Source: Bordetella ansorpii
GTDB lineage: Bacteria > Pseudomonadota > Gammaproteobacteria > Burkholderiales > Burkholderiaceae_B
Reading direction: 5' to 3'
Assembly: GCF_900078315.1 (NCBI RefSeq)
Contig: NZ_FKBS01000025.1
Coordinates: 672,171-736,170 of the forward strand
Length of the DNA stretch: 64,000 nt
Shown here: in pieces, positions 45,871 to 55,552 of the stretch
How the letters are laid out: each line of letters opens with the position of its first letter
How positions within the stretch are numbered: position 1 is the stretch's first letter
Translations under genes and position numbers: made by a program
Notes under the pieces: model-generated
Seen by the model: the letters and a program-made list of their open reading frames with translations, nothing else
Database searches by the model: none
Told to the model about the DNA's origin: nothing

Positions 45871-46458
45871 ATGCCTCTGAAGAACATCTGCGTGTACTGC
45901 GGCTCGAACAGCGGCCGCCAACCGGTTTATCTCGAACAGGCCCAGGCCTTCGGCCGCGAACTCGTGCGGCGCGGCCTGGGGCTGGTGTACGGCGGCGCCA
46001 GCGTCGGCATCATGGGCGCCGTGGCCGACGCCGTGCTGGCCGAAGGCGGCCGCGTACTGGGCATCATCCCCGAATCGCTGGTACGCAAGGAACTGGCGCA
46101 CCACGGCCTGACCGAACTGCGCGTGGTGCAGTCCATGCACGAGCGCAAGACACTGATGGCGCAGGAGTCCGACGGCTTCGTCGCGCTGCCCGGCGGCGCC
46201 GGCACACTGGAAGAGATCTTCGAGACCTGGACCTGGGCGCAGCTCGGCATGCACGCCAAGCCCTGCGGCCTGCTCAACATCGCCGGCTATTACGACCAGT
46301 TGGCGTCTTTCCTGGACCACACCGTCGACGAAGCCTTCGTGCGCGAGCAGCACCGCGCCATGCTGACGATCGAGTCCGATCCCGCGGCGCTGCTCGACCG
46401 CTTCGCCGCCTACTCTGCTCCCACGGTGTCCAAATGGATCGCAAAGGGCGAACATTGA
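45871..46458 (+). CDS. LOG-family phosphoribohydrolase (TIGR00730)
   Basis: A 195-residue enzyme of the LOG/TIGR00730 family, which removes ribose 5-phosphate from nucleotides (cytokinin or nucleoside monophosphates). The hallmark PGGxGTxxE is present as LPGGAGTLEEIFE, with ICVYCGSNSGRQP and GLVYGGASVGIMGAVADAV. The start is the ATG of MPLKNICVYC. It leads a three-gene run in which each stop overlaps the next start. Confidence 0.94.
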   Translation: MPLKNICVYCGSNSGRQPVYLEQAQAFGRELVRRGLGLVYGGASVGIMGAVADAVLAEGGRVLGIIPESLVRKELAHHGLTELRVVQSMHERKTLMAQESDGFVALPGGAGTLEEIFETWTWAQLGMHAKPCGLLNIAGYYDQLASFLDHTVDEAFVREQHRAMLTIESDPAALLDRFAAYSAPTVSKWIAKGEH

Positions 46459-47036
46459 AAACATCCCTCCAGGCGCGTGACAGCGCCGCCGTGCTGCGCG
46501 ACTATTTTCACGCCAAGGACGAGAACCGGCCCTGGTACATGACGCGCGCCTTCGCGCCCGATGCGCTGCTGAAGATGGCGCTGCGCACCGAGGCCATCGC
46601 ATTCCCGCCCGAATCGCGTGGCCGCGACGCCATCACCGACACGCTGGTCCGCCGCTTCGGGCAGACCTACGACAACGTCTACACGTTCTATCTGTCGCGG
46701 CCGGAAGACGGCGCGGTGCTGGACACCTACGACTGCGACTGGATCGTCGGGATGACCGAGAAGGCCACCGGCCAGGCGCGGGTGGGCTGCGGCCGCTACG
46801 ACTGGACCTTCCAGCGCGAGCCGCACCTGGCCAGCAAGCTGGTCATCACCATCGAGACCATGCTGGCGCTGCCCGAGCGCGACAGCGAAGCGGTGCTCGA
46901 ATGGTTGACCGGCCTGCCCTATCCCTGGACCGATGCCGCCCGGGTGGTGGCCGCCGCCCCGGCCATCGAGGAACTGGCGCCGATCCTGCAATGGATCCGC
47001 CGCAACGGCCCGCAGCCCGCACGGGAAACCGCTTGA
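46455..47036 (+). CDS. NTF2/SnoaL-like protein, unknown function
   Basis: A 193-residue protein with a SnoaL/NTF2-like cone fold over about residues 5-130 (LRDYFHAKDENRPW, PESRGRDAITDTLVRRFGQ, RVGCGRYDWTFQ) and a helical C-terminal part. No catalytic residues can be named. I place the start at a TTG in the TTGA overlap with the LOG gene, preceded by AGGGCGA; an ATG seven codons upstream, overlapping more, is the alternative. The same TTGA junction follows with the HAD gene. Confidence 0.75.
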   Translation: MKTSLQARDSAAVLRDYFHAKDENRPWYMTRAFAPDALLKMALRTEAIAFPPESRGRDAITDTLVRRFGQTYDNVYTFYLSRPEDGAVLDTYDCDWIVGMTEKATGQARVGCGRYDWTFQREPHLASKLVITIETMLALPERDSEAVLEWLTGLPYPWTDAARVVAAAPAIEELAPILQWIRRNGPQPARETA

Positions 47037-47662
47037 AGCCAGAGATCGCGGCCTTCGATTTCGACGGCACGCTGGCCGACACCCTGCCGTGGTTCGACGG
47101 CATCCTGGACGACGTGGCCGACCGCTATGGCTTTCGCAAGCCCAGCGCGCAGGAGCGCCAGCAGATGCGCCATTGCAGCGCCCAGGACATCCTGAAGATG
47201 CTGCGCGTGCCCTTCTGGAAGCTGCCGGCCATCATGATCCACGTGCGCCAGCGCATGGCCGAAGCCGGCCCCGGCGAGGTGCGGCTGTTCGACGGCATCG
47301 CCGACAGTCTGGCGCAGGTGAAGCGCGCGGGTGTCCGGCTGGCCGTGGTCAGCTCGAACTCGCTGGACAACGTGCGGCGCGTGCTGGGTCCGGAGGTCGA
47401 GCCGCTGTTCGACGACTACGAATGCGGCACCGACATGTTCGGCAAGCCGGCCAAGCTGAAACGCCTGCTGACGCGCCACGCCGTGCCGCCGCGGCAACTG
47501 GTGCTGGTCGGAGATGAACTGCGCGACATCGACGCCGCGCGGCAGGCCGGTGTGCGGGTGGGCTGCGTGGCCTGGGGCTACAACCACGTCGATGCGCTAC
47601 GTGCCGGATCTCCGGATGCGCTGTTCCTGAAAGTGGCCGATATCCCGGCGCAACTGACGTAG
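47033..47662 (+). CDS. HAD-family hydrolase
   Basis: A 209-residue HAD phosphatase. Motif I is IAAFDFDGTLADTLPWF, motif II LAVVSSNSLDN, the Lys is in MFGKPAKLKRLL and motif IV is LVLVGDELRDIDAARQAG. The substrate is unknown. The start is a TTG overlapping the NTF2-like stop as TTGA; no ATG fits before motif I except far upstream in another gene. Third gene of the LOG operon, so a nucleotide or sugar phosphate released by LOG is a reasonable guess. Confidence 0.88.
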   Translation: MKPEIAAFDFDGTLADTLPWFDGILDDVADRYGFRKPSAQERQQMRHCSAQDILKMLRVPFWKLPAIMIHVRQRMAEAGPGEVRLFDGIADSLAQVKRAGVRLAVVSSNSLDNVRRVLGPEVEPLFDDYECGTDMFGKPAKLKRLLTRHAVPPRQLVLVGDELRDIDAARQAGVRVGCVAWGYNHVDALRAGSPDALFLKVADIPAQLT

Positions 47663-47725
47663 CGTCCAGGGCAGCCGGCCCCGGCCAGGCCGTGCCAGCC
47701 CGGCGGCTCGCGCTGGCAGCCTGCC

Positions 47726-48670
47726 TTATGCCGGTTGCCAGCCCTGCACGAACACCTCCACCGGCTGGCGCTTGCCGCCCGCCTTCTGCAGCTCGAGCAA
47801 GCGCAACATGCCCGCCCCTGTGGCCACGTCCACGCCCTGGGCGGACACGCGCAGCACGCTGCCCGGCTCGGCGCCAGCGGCACTGTCCGGCAGGGCCTGC
47901 GCACGCCACACCTTCACGGGATCGGCCAGCCCAGGCAGACGCAGCGTGGCGCCCGGCACGGGGTTGAAGGCCCGGATACGGCGCGCCAGCGTCTCGGCCG
48001 GTTGGGTGAAATCCAGCGCGGCCTCGGCTTTGTCCAGCTTGGCGGCATACGTGACGCCGGCTTCAGGCTGCTTGTGCGCCGTCAGCCCGCCGTTCTGCAA
48101 GGCCGCCAGCGCCTCGACGATGGCCTGCCCGCCCGCTTCGGCCAGGGCGTCATGCAGTTCGGCCGCGGTCTGCTGCGGACCGATCGGCACGACGTGTTCG
48201 AGCAACATGTCGCCCGTGTCCAGGCCCTCGTCCATCTGCATGATGGTCACGCCGGTCCGCGCATCGCCCGCCTCGATCGCGCGCTGGATGGGCGCGGCGC
48301 CGCGCCAGCGCGGCAGCAGGCTGGCGTGGATGTTGAGGCAGCCGCGTGGAGGCAGTTCCAGGGTCCATTGCGGCAGGATCAGGCCGTATGCGGCCACCAC
48401 CATGATCTCGGGCGCGACACGGGTCAGCAGGTCGCGCGCGGCGGCCGCCTCGTCCGGATAGCGGCCATCCAGGCGCAAGCTGCGCGGCTGGGCCACCTCG
48501 ATGCCAGCCGCCAGGGCCGCCTGCTTGACCGGGCTGGGCGTGAGTTTCAGTCCGCGGCCGGCGGGGCGGTCGGGCTGGGTCAACACCAGCGGGATCTCAT
48601 GCCCGGCGGCCAGCAGGGCATCCAGGGCGATACGGGCGAATTCGGGAGTTCCGGCAAAAACGAGGCGCAT
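47726..48670 (-). CDS. fmt: Methionyl-tRNA formyltransferase
   Basis: A 314-residue enzyme formylating initiator Met-tRNA with 10-formyl-THF. N-terminus [19 protein letters not shown]; catalytic region [20 protein letters not shown] (Asn, His and the later Asp in [12 protein letters not shown]); C-terminal tRNA-binding domain with [13 protein letters not shown]. The length is normal. In many bacteria def lies directly upstream; here an OmpW-like gene, a LuxR gene and a large lipoprotein gene intervene. Confidence 0.97.
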   Translation of the reverse strand: MRLVFAGTPEFARIALDALLAAGHEIPLVLTQPDRPAGRGLKLTPSPVKQAALAAGIEVAQPRSLRLDGRYPDEAAAARDLLTRVAPEIMVVAAYGLILPQWTLELPPRGCLNIHASLLPRWRGAAPIQRAIEAGDARTGVTIMQMDEGLDTGDMLLEHVVPIGPQQTAAELHDALAEAGGQAIVEALAALQNGGLTAHKQPEAGVTYAAKLDKAEAALDFTQPAETLARRIRAFNPVPGATLRLPGLADPVKVWRAQALPDSAAGAEPGSVLRVSAQGVDVATGAGMLRLLELQKAGGKRQPVEVFVQGWQPA

Positions 48671-48761
48671 GGGCAGGTATGAAAATCGAGAGTGCGCCAC
48701 CGCGCACGGGGCGCGATGGCATCCAGCCCGATTTATACCGCGATCACGCCTTGCACCGGAC

Positions 48762-49511
48762 TCAGAAGGTGTACGACACGCCCACGTAGGCCTGCGGGAA
48801 GAAGCGCAGCGAGTTTGCGTCGTCCTGCATCTTGTTGCGCTGCTTGTCGATTTCGCGCTGGGCATCGCCCGAGCGGATGCCCAGGCGGGTGTACAACGCC
48901 GGGGTCACATCGATATTGACGTCGGGCTTGCCGAACAGCACGCCGATGTCGGCGATGAAACCCCATCCTTTCTCGCGCTGCACGACGTTGTGGCCCCAGC
49001 CGATACCGAGGTAAGGCGCGATCCTCGGGAAATCGAGCCTGGCGCGGGCCCGATCGCCCTCCCGGTAGCGCAGGCGCGTATCGCCGATACGGATACGGCC
49101 GTTCTCGTCGGGCCGTGCCTCGGCCGAGCCCGTCATCTCGCGCCAGCCGATGCCGGCCGTCAGGCGAAATCCCGCGTCGAAGGGAAACCAATCCGCGTAC
49201 ACCATGGCTTGGTTGCTGCGGAATTTGCCGTCGTAGTCATAATCGTTGGTGGTGCCGCTGTGCTTGATCGTGCCCATGGTGCTGAAATCGGCGCGCACGG
49301 TGAACGACTCCGAAATGCCCTGGGCATAACCGATGCCGGCGCCCAGGAAGCCGGCATTGCCGTATACCTCCTGGGCGCCGGCCGTTTGGCAGGCAAGCGT
49401 GGCGGCGAAGACGGCCGCGGAACGCGCGGCGGCGCGCTTGGGATGGGTGCGGAGCAGGCGCGCAGAAATACCGCGCACGGCCAAGGTGCAGGACGGAACG
49501 TATCGCATCAT
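48762..49511 (-). CDS. Outer-membrane beta-barrel protein (OmpW-like)
   Basis: A 249-residue exported protein. A long basic N-terminus (about 1-28) precedes the signal core [16 protein letters not shown]. The mature part alternates short strands and ends in VGVSYTF with the C-terminal Phe needed by the BAM machinery. Strand-like blocks such as [16 protein letters not shown] and [14 protein letters not shown] suggest an eight-strand OmpW/OmpA-transmembrane-like barrel. Both ATG codons at the start lack a Shine-Dalgarno site; a later internal start is possible. Function unknown. Confidence 0.78.
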   Translation of the reverse strand: MMRYVPSCTLAVRGISARLLRTHPKRAAARSAAVFAATLACQTAGAQEVYGNAGFLGAGIGYAQGISESFTVRADFSTMGTIKHSGTTNDYDYDGKFRSNQAMVYADWFPFDAGFRLTAGIGWREMTGSAEARPDENGRIRIGDTRLRYREGDRARARLDFPRIAPYLGIGWGHNVVQREKGWGFIADIGVLFGKPDVNIDVTPALYTRLGIRSGDAQREIDKQRNKMQDDANSLRFFPQAYVGVSYTF

Positions 49512-49786
49512 CAGGAGAAACCGCGTGTGGGAACCACTACCAAGGAACGGCCCGGGCAGCGGGGCCAGCGCGATCGCGGCTCATGATGTGGAGGCGGTAC
49601 GGACGATCGCCTTCATTGCGCATTCAGGGGCGCGGGGGGCACTCGGAAAAGACCCATGCCTGCGGTCTTCCGGGATCTGCGGACAAGTATTGCGAAAGAT
49701 TTTGTGCTTTGCGTGACGATTCGACTAAAACGTCGGAGCGGCGCAACATTGTTACAAAATTCTTCTGCTACGCGCGCAAGTCCCCG

Positions 49787-50926
49787 TCACGCCAGGAAGG
49801 CGTTGGACGGCAGTTGCAGCATCAGCCGGATCAGATCCGCCTGCCGGCTGGTGGTTGTCTTGCGATAGATGGACTGCAATTGCTTGCGTACCGTGTCGTG
49901 CTGCACGCCGGCTCGCGCGGCGATTTCCTTCACGGTGCACCCGCCCGCCAGCATGCGGCTGACACGAAGCTCGGACGGCGTCAGGTCGAAGGTCTGGGCC
50001 AGCAACTCCGCATCCAGTGGCGCCGCCGTGGCGGGATGGTGGAACAGCACCAGGATCAGGGGCTGCACGCCGTAGACATCGTTCAGTTGCTCCGGCATCA
50101 ACAGCGTATAGAACGCATACAGCACATCGCTGCCCGACTCGGGAAAATCGGGCGAGGCGACCTGCATGGAACGATAGCCCGCGGACAGGCCGGCCCCATC
50201 GCCCAGGCTGGCCACCAAGGCGCCACACCCTTCGTTGAATTGCCGCTGGAACGGGTCGGGCAACTTGAGCATGCCGCCCGCCGACGCGAGCAAGGCGGTC
50301 GCCTCCAGCAGGCGCCTGCACGCGTCGTTGATCGACACCACCGTGCCATCCGGCCCCAGCAGCGCCAGCGGCTGGCGCAGCTTGTTGAGCAATGCATGTC
50401 CGGTCAGCGCCCTGGTCGACGTCACGAAACGATGGCTCTGCAGCTGTGCCGCCCGTTGCAGATGCGGCGTCAGGCGTTCGAGAAACCCCGTTTCCTCCAC
50501 GCCCAGTGGTGGCCGACCCGGGTCGCGCAACACGCAGAAGAACACGCAGGCCGCATCGTCGTCCAGCAGCTTGCAGCCGGATGAATGGCGCGCGCCATCG
50601 GGCACCGACAGTTCCTGGAGGAAAAGGTCATTGGCGGCGAATGTCTCGCCATGGAGCCACTGGCCCAGGGCATATGGCGCCAGCATCGGCGACGCCGGAT
50701 CGAAGCGTTCACCCTGCTGCAGGCGGCGCGACCGGCCGGAAGAAGGAAGATCAAGCCCGTCGAGATAAGACAGGACACCCTGGCGCTTGTCCAGGGCCAG
50801 CAGAACGGCGGATGCCTCGATGGCGCGGTTCAGTTCGGCAAAGAAGCCGCGCCAGGCCGACGGATGCAAGGCGGCCTCGTATAACGCATGCACAAGCGCG
50901 TCGTAGCGTGCATGCGAGACATCCAT
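49787..50926 (-). CDS. LuxR-type regulator with PAS-like sensor region
   Basis: A 379-residue transcription factor. Residues 1-190 form a helical/PAS-like sensory region; a second PAS-like segment spans about 195-290 (LALLGPDGTVVSINDACRRL). The C-terminal LuxR helix-turn-helix (about 305-370) contains LTPSELRVSRMLAGGCTVKE and VQHDTVRKQLQSIYRKTTT. There is no receiver domain. It lies between the OmpW-like gene and the large lipoprotein gene, both on the same strand, and may regulate either. Confidence 0.88.
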   Translation of the reverse strand: MDVSHARYDALVHALYEAALHPSAWRGFFAELNRAIEASAVLLALDKRQGVLSYLDGLDLPSSGRSRRLQQGERFDPASPMLAPYALGQWLHGETFAANDLFLQELSVPDGARHSSGCKLLDDDAACVFFCVLRDPGRPPLGVEETGFLERLTPHLQRAAQLQSHRFVTSTRALTGHALLNKLRQPLALLGPDGTVVSINDACRRLLEATALLASAGGMLKLPDPFQRQFNEGCGALVASLGDGAGLSAGYRSMQVASPDFPESGSDVLYAFYTLLMPEQLNDVYGVQPLILVLFHHPATAAPLDAELLAQTFDLTPSELRVSRMLAGGCTVKEIAARAGVQHDTVRKQLQSIYRKTTTSRQADLIRLMLQLPSNAFLA

Positions 50927-51103
50927 GAAACCGGCCTCATCCTATTGATAATTTCGCACACGTTACAACACAATACGAAATGCGAACCGAATTGTTACAT
51001 TCTGGCCCGCACGAATGCGGCGTCATCGCCACATTATTCGCAAACCAACCCAGCCAAACTGCCTTGGCGGGTGGCGAACCTGCGAGTAACCGTCCGGTAT
51101 CAA

Positions 51104-51133
51104 GAAAAATGGCGCACGGTTTGCGTGCGCCAT
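51104..51133 (-). terminator. Rho-independent terminator of the large lipoprotein gene
   Basis: A 10-bp stem (ATGGCGCACG/CGTGCGCCAT) with a 5-base loop is followed on the minus strand by TTTTTCTTG, about 50 bases beyond the stop codon. Confidence 0.85.
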
Positions 51134-51180
51134 TTGTCGGTTCACTGCGCCGGAACACGGAGGTGTCCCGGCAATCTCAA

Positions 51181-53190
51181 TCAAGGTGCGGAAGGAAAGG
51201 GCGTATAGAACGAAAAGATGTCGTAGATCGACGCTTCATTGAGCAGGCCGCTGAGTTCAACCGAACGCGACGTACCGGGGTTCAGGGCCAGGAAGCTGCA
51301 TGCGGGGTCGCAGATGGACACGGTGCCGTTCTGCGGGACGCCGGCCGTGACGCTCAGGCTGTAGACGTCGTTGGCCACGGTAGGCATGTCGCCACGGAGG
51401 CGGTTGCCATGAACCATGGCACCCGTCATCTGATCGGTGGACTTGACCTGAGTCGTCGCCAGGGGCGGCGTGACGTTGACGCCGTTGATGGAGGTCTCCG
51501 TCCACGACAGCTTCACCGACGGGACATCGCCAGCCTGAGATCCCGAGGGCGTCAGCACGGACGCCACCGTCTCGTCGGTCAACTCACGCCAGGCGTTCAG
51601 CGTGCGGCCGACATCTGCGGTCATGGGCAGCGCCGGATTGATCACCTGGTTCTCGCCGATCTTTACCCCTTCTATATTGAAGAAAGTCACGGTGTAAGCC
51701 GAGTACGGGGGAATCGTGGCCGCATCGTAAACGCGGCTGACGCGGTTGTAGATGCCAGGCAAACGCGGCGCGGTGTAGGCCCCGTCCTCGAAGAACGGCA
51801 TCCAGGACCAGCGATACAGCGCGGTGTCGAAGACACGCAACTGGATCGGGTTGGGCAATTCATCGATTGAGTCCATGACGAGTGCCAACGAACTCGCTCC
51901 GTTCGCAGTGCGGGGCGCCAGCCAGGCCTTGCCGGCAATACCGGGACCGGACACAGACGCGAACGTCACCTCCTGGCCATCGATCATGCCACCGTAGGGG
52001 ATGCCGATCTGCACTCCCGCCTCCAGGATGAACTGGCCCGGCGCGGACAGCGTCTGGCTACGCATCAGGAAGCTGCGCAGGCGCACTTCATAGATCTGCT
52101 GATTGCCGTGGATCTGCCAGCCGCCGTTGGGCGTATTGACGACGAATTCCGTCCACGTGCCCGTCGTGCCGTTGGCCAGCGTGTAAGGGATCTGGACCAG
52201 GGCGCGCTTACCTTCGTTCAGCAAGGTCAACGTCTTGGGCATGCCCACGGCCGTGACGCCAGCGGCGGCCTCGATGTGCGCATCGAGGAAACTGGCCAGG
52301 CCGTTGAAGCGGTAGCTGGACGACAGGGCGGTGCCGCACGCGGCCTCATTGGCGCCGATACTGCCGTCGGCCAGGCAGCTTTGCAGCGCGACTGGCAGGG
52401 CCGCCAGGTAGTTGGCGGCCACGGACGGCGTGGGCAGCTTTTCGCCGAGCGAGCCGTTGGCGGACAGCGCCTTCTGGCTCAGCACGCGGCCGGCGGAGGG
52501 GTCGCCGATGGAAGCAATGCGCAGCCCGTTGGGCGTGTTCTGCAACGACAGCGCGTCGATGACGGCATCCACACCGCTGTGGTCGGCGGTGAAGGGGGTG
52601 TTGAACGGATCGAAATCAGCAGGCACACCGTTGGCGGACAGGATGTCGGCCAACACGGCCTTCAAGGCGGAGATGGCGCCCTGCAGCGTGCCGGGCGACA
52701 CGTTGAGCAGCGCGGGATCCCGGGTCAATGCAATGGGATCACCCGACTCGACCAGCAGTGCGGCCACGGCAGTGGTCAGCGGCGTCAGATTGACTACGGC
52801 AGTGGGATTCGGTCCCGTCACGGCAGGCACTTCGGTCAACAGCGACACCATGGGTACTGAACGGCCCGAGGGGTCGGCTGCGACCAGCACGAACGGAGCC
52901 TGTACGCCCGAGATGTCGAACACGAACGAGCCGTCGTCGTTGGTCCTGCCCGTCAGCGTCTTGAAATTGACGTCGGTCAGCGTGATGGAGACATTGGCCA
53001 GCGCGGCCCCTGTGGCGGCCGTGCCAGTCAGGCGCGTAGCGGCCGTAGGCGTGGACGGAACCGATGTGGAAGGAGGATTGGCAGAAGACTGATCGTCATC
53101 ATCGCCACCGCCGCCGCCGCAAGCGGCCAGGCTCAGAATGGCAATGCTCAACAGTGCCGGCAGCGTCCGGCGGCCCACCTTGTAATCCAT
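51181..53190 (-). CDS. Large surface or periplasmic lipoprotein, unknown function
   Basis: A 669-residue lipoprotein. The lipobox is SLAACGGGGGDDDDQ, with the acylated Cys at about 24 followed by a Gly/Asp linker. A carboxypeptidase-regulatory/CnaB-like beta domain (about 52-115; GTAATGAALANVSITLTD, NDDGSFVFDISG) precedes a long mixed domain with two Cys pairs (QSCLADGSIGANEAACG, ICDPACSF). The C-terminal half is rich in aromatic and Pro residues. GGAG lies seven bases before the ATG and a terminator follows. No catalytic motif was seen. It resembles the 'CGGGG' lipoproteins common in Alcaligenaceae; transport or surface binding is a guess. Confidence 0.82.
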   Translation of the reverse strand: MDYKVGRRTLPALLSIAILSLAACGGGGGDDDDQSSANPPSTSVPSTPTAATRLTGTAATGAALANVSITLTDVNFKTLTGRTNDDGSFVFDISGVQAPFVLVAADPSGRSVPMVSLLTEVPAVTGPNPTAVVNLTPLTTAVAALLVESGDPIALTRDPALLNVSPGTLQGAISALKAVLADILSANGVPADFDPFNTPFTADHSGVDAVIDALSLQNTPNGLRIASIGDPSAGRVLSQKALSANGSLGEKLPTPSVAANYLAALPVALQSCLADGSIGANEAACGTALSSSYRFNGLASFLDAHIEAAAGVTAVGMPKTLTLLNEGKRALVQIPYTLANGTTGTWTEFVVNTPNGGWQIHGNQQIYEVRLRSFLMRSQTLSAPGQFILEAGVQIGIPYGGMIDGQEVTFASVSGPGIAGKAWLAPRTANGASSLALVMDSIDELPNPIQLRVFDTALYRWSWMPFFEDGAYTAPRLPGIYNRVSRVYDAATIPPYSAYTVTFFNIEGVKIGENQVINPALPMTADVGRTLNAWRELTDETVASVLTPSGSQAGDVPSVKLSWTETSINGVNVTPPLATTQVKSTDQMTGAMVHGNRLRGDMPTVANDVYSLSVTAGVPQNGTVSICDPACSFLALNPGTSRSVELSGLLNEASIYDIFSFYTPFPSAP

Positions 53191-53551
53191 GAATTGCTCC
53201 GTAAATGCCTTCGTGAGGTATATGCCCATACCAGCCTTGATTAACCGGCAGACGGCCAATCGCTAAGGGCGAACGAGTCTATCGGGACGCAAGAAAAACC
53301 GTCCATACCTCAAATGGGTAATGGACATCAAGAAAATAGAAAATCACGAACGGCATGATCCGAATCTCATCCCGGCCTTGAAAAACCGTTCCAGGATTGG
53401 CATGGCCTGGAGTACGGGTGCGAGCTAACAAAACAAAAGGCGCCTGGTTTGCAGGCGCCTTCTGTCGATAGTCGGATTTTTGCAACAGGGGGAGATGCAG
53501 GATTGTCGCCTTCCCTGAGGCAGCTCCTTCCCGCGACGCTGAAAAAGATAT
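53191..53551. other. Intergenic region, 361 bases, holding a terminator
   Basis: It lies between two minus-strand genes and contains the def terminator near its middle. The lipoprotein promoter should be in the 53190-53300 part (TATACC near 53220), but boxes are weak. A 68-codon minus-strand frame across it lacks any ribosome site and is not called. Confidence 0.5.
53430..53461 (-). terminator. Rho-independent terminator, probably of def
   Basis: A 10-bp stem (AAGGCGCCTG/CAGGCGCCTT) with loop GTTTG is followed on the minus strand by TTGTTTTGTT, about 90 bases after the def stop. Confidence 0.85.
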
Positions 53552-54064
53552 TCAGGCCTTCTGCGTATCCCGCTCGGCCTTTTTCATTTTGGTTTTGATG
53601 CGGTTCTGTTTGAGCGGCGAAAGATATTCGACGAAAACCTTGCCGTCGAGATGATCGATTTCGTGCTGCACGCAAACCGCAAGCAGGCCCTCGGCCTCGA
53701 ATTCGTAAGGATTGCCGTTTTCGTCCAATGCCTTGCAGCGAATGCGGGCGGCGCGTTCGACTTCGTCGTAGATCCCCGGAACGGACAGGCAACCCTCTTC
53801 GTAGGTTTGCAGTTCGGGACTTTTCCAGACGATTTCCGGATTGATCAGCGCGCGCAGCTGATTGCCTTCCTCGGACACGTCGATGACGATGACGCGTTCG
53901 TGTACGTCGACCTGGGTGGCCGCCAGCCCCACGCCGGGCGCCTCGTACATGGTGTCGGCCATGTCGCGGACCAGCTTCCGGATACGATCGTCCACCACCG
54001 CGACCGGCTTGGCCTTCTTGTGCAGGCGGGGATCGGGGAAACGGAGGATGGGAAGCAGTGCCAT
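53552..54064 (-). CDS. def: Peptide deformylase
   Basis: A 170-residue Fe2+/Zn2+ enzyme removing N-formyl groups from new proteins. The three signature motifs are GVGLAATQ (44-51), EEGCLSVP with metal ligand Cys92, and QHEIDHLDG with His134, Glu135 and His138. The length is normal and the start is the ATG of [10 protein letters not shown]. It is divergent from dprA, the frequent def-dprA neighbourhood. Its usual partner fmt is about 5 kb away. Confidence 0.97.
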   Translation of the reverse strand: MALLPILRFPDPRLHKKAKPVAVVDDRIRKLVRDMADTMYEAPGVGLAATQVDVHERVIVIDVSEEGNQLRALINPEIVWKSPELQTYEEGCLSVPGIYDEVERAARIRCKALDENGNPYEFEAEGLLAVCVQHEIDHLDGKVFVEYLSPLKQNRIKTKMKKAERDTQKA

Positions 54065-54270
54065 GGAAAAAAGACGTATGTCGGAAACCTTGGTGTTACA
54101 TCATAGTTGATCAGAGGCTTGATTTCTAATAGTTTTCCGCTAAAAACGGCATAGCGCGAGGTGCGCGTTTCCAGCACGCCGCCCCGTCGGCGCAGCGTTG
54201 GCCCATGCGACACTGTGCGTCTTTCCCCGGTCCGAGGCCTGCGGCTCGTGCCGTCCCGCCCGATTTTTCA

Positions 54271-55449
54271 ATGCCCCTGTCGCACTCCCCCGCCGAACTT
54301 TCCGCCTGGCTGCGCCTGTCCCTGGAACCCGGGGTGGGACCGGCCACGGCCTATACGCTGCTGGCGGCCCTGGGCCTGCCCGAGCAGATCTACGACCACG
54401 GCGCCGCCACGCTGGCGCGCCACGTGCCGCAGAACCTGGCGATCCAGCTGGCCGGGCCGCCCTCCGACGAGGTCCTGGCGCAGATCGAACGCACCCTGCA
54501 ATGGGTGGCCGAGCCCGGCCGCCACATCCTGACGCTGTCCGATCCCGCCTATCCGCAGCAATTGCTCAATATCGCCGATCCGCCCGTGCTGCTGTACGTG
54601 ACGGGCGACCCGGCACGGCTGACGACCCCCGGCCTGGCCGTGGTCGGCGCGCGCAGCGCCACCCCCGGCGGCGAGGACAACGCAAGGGCCTTTGCCAGGC
54701 ACCTGGCCGGCCACGGCTGGTGCGTGATCAGCGGCCTGGCGCAGGGCATCGACGCCGCCGCGCACGAGGGCGCCCTGCTGGCCGGCGAGGCCGGCGCGGG
54801 CACGGTGGCGGTGATGGGCACCGGCATCGACCGGGTCTACCCGGCCAGCCACCGCGACCTGGCGCACCGTATCGCCGCCCACGGCGCGCTGGTCAGCGAA
54901 CTGCCGCTGGGCACGCCTGCGCTGAAGCACCATTTTCCGCAACGCAACCGGTTGGTGGCCGGCCTGGCGCGCGGCGTGCTGGTGGTCGAGGCGGCAAAGC
55001 AGAGCGGTTCGCTGATCACCGCGCGGCTGGCTGCCGAAGGTGGACGCGAGGTCTTCGCCATTCCCGGCTCGATCCATTCCCCGCTGTCGCGCGGCTGCCA
55101 TGCCCTGATCCGCCAGGGCGCCAAGCTGGTCGAGACGGCGCAGGACATCACCGATGAGCTGGGGTCGACAGGCGTCGCCCCCGCGGAACCGCCGCGCGGC
55201 CGCAAGAGCAGGCGGCAGCCAAGGTCGGACACCATGTCGCCCCCGGCGAAGCCGGCCTCCAATGAGCCCGCCGACGACCACGCCGAACATCCCCTTTTGC
55301 GCGCGCTGGGCTTCGACCCCCTGCACCCCGATACGCTGCAGGCACGCACCGGCCTGGACACGTCCACCCTGCAGGCGCAATTGCTCGAACTGGAACTGAC
55401 GGGCTACGTGGCCCGCATCGACGGCGGCCGCTTCCAGCGCCTGAAATAG
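54271..55449 (+). CDS. dprA: DNA processing protein DprA
   Basis: A 392-residue protein that protects incoming single-stranded DNA and loads RecA during transformation. An N-terminal helical domain (about 1-85) is followed by the Rossmann-like core with VVGARSATPGGEDNARAFA, VISGLAQGIDAAAHEGAL and HFPQRNRLVAGLARGVLVVE. A basic linker leads to a winged-helix C-terminal domain (about 325-390). I chose the ATG of MPLSHSPAEL; an upstream start adds 22 unrelated residues. Length and domains are normal. Confidence 0.95.
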   Translation: MPLSHSPAELSAWLRLSLEPGVGPATAYTLLAALGLPEQIYDHGAATLARHVPQNLAIQLAGPPSDEVLAQIERTLQWVAEPGRHILTLSDPAYPQQLLNIADPPVLLYVTGDPARLTTPGLAVVGARSATPGGEDNARAFARHLAGHGWCVISGLAQGIDAAAHEGALLAGEAGAGTVAVMGTGIDRVYPASHRDLAHRIAAHGALVSELPLGTPALKHHFPQRNRLVAGLARGVLVVEAAKQSGSLITARLAAEGGREVFAIPGSIHSPLSRGCHALIRQGAKLVETAQDITDELGSTGVAPAEPPRGRKSRRQPRSDTMSPPAKPASNEPADDHAEHPLLRALGFDPLHPDTLQARTGLDTSTLQAQLLELELTGYVARIDGGRFQRLK

Positions 55450-55552
55450 CCGGGCCCGGCCTCGCGGCGCGACGCAGCCGCCCCGGCGGGACTACTATTG
55501 AGGAAAACGGGTGCCCACGCCCGGCCCTTCATCCCCGAGACAGGATTTCCCC

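Noticed and set aside
53279-53485. 68-codon minus-strand frame in the gap after def
   Set aside because: It crosses the def terminator, has no ribosome site and no recognisable composition.
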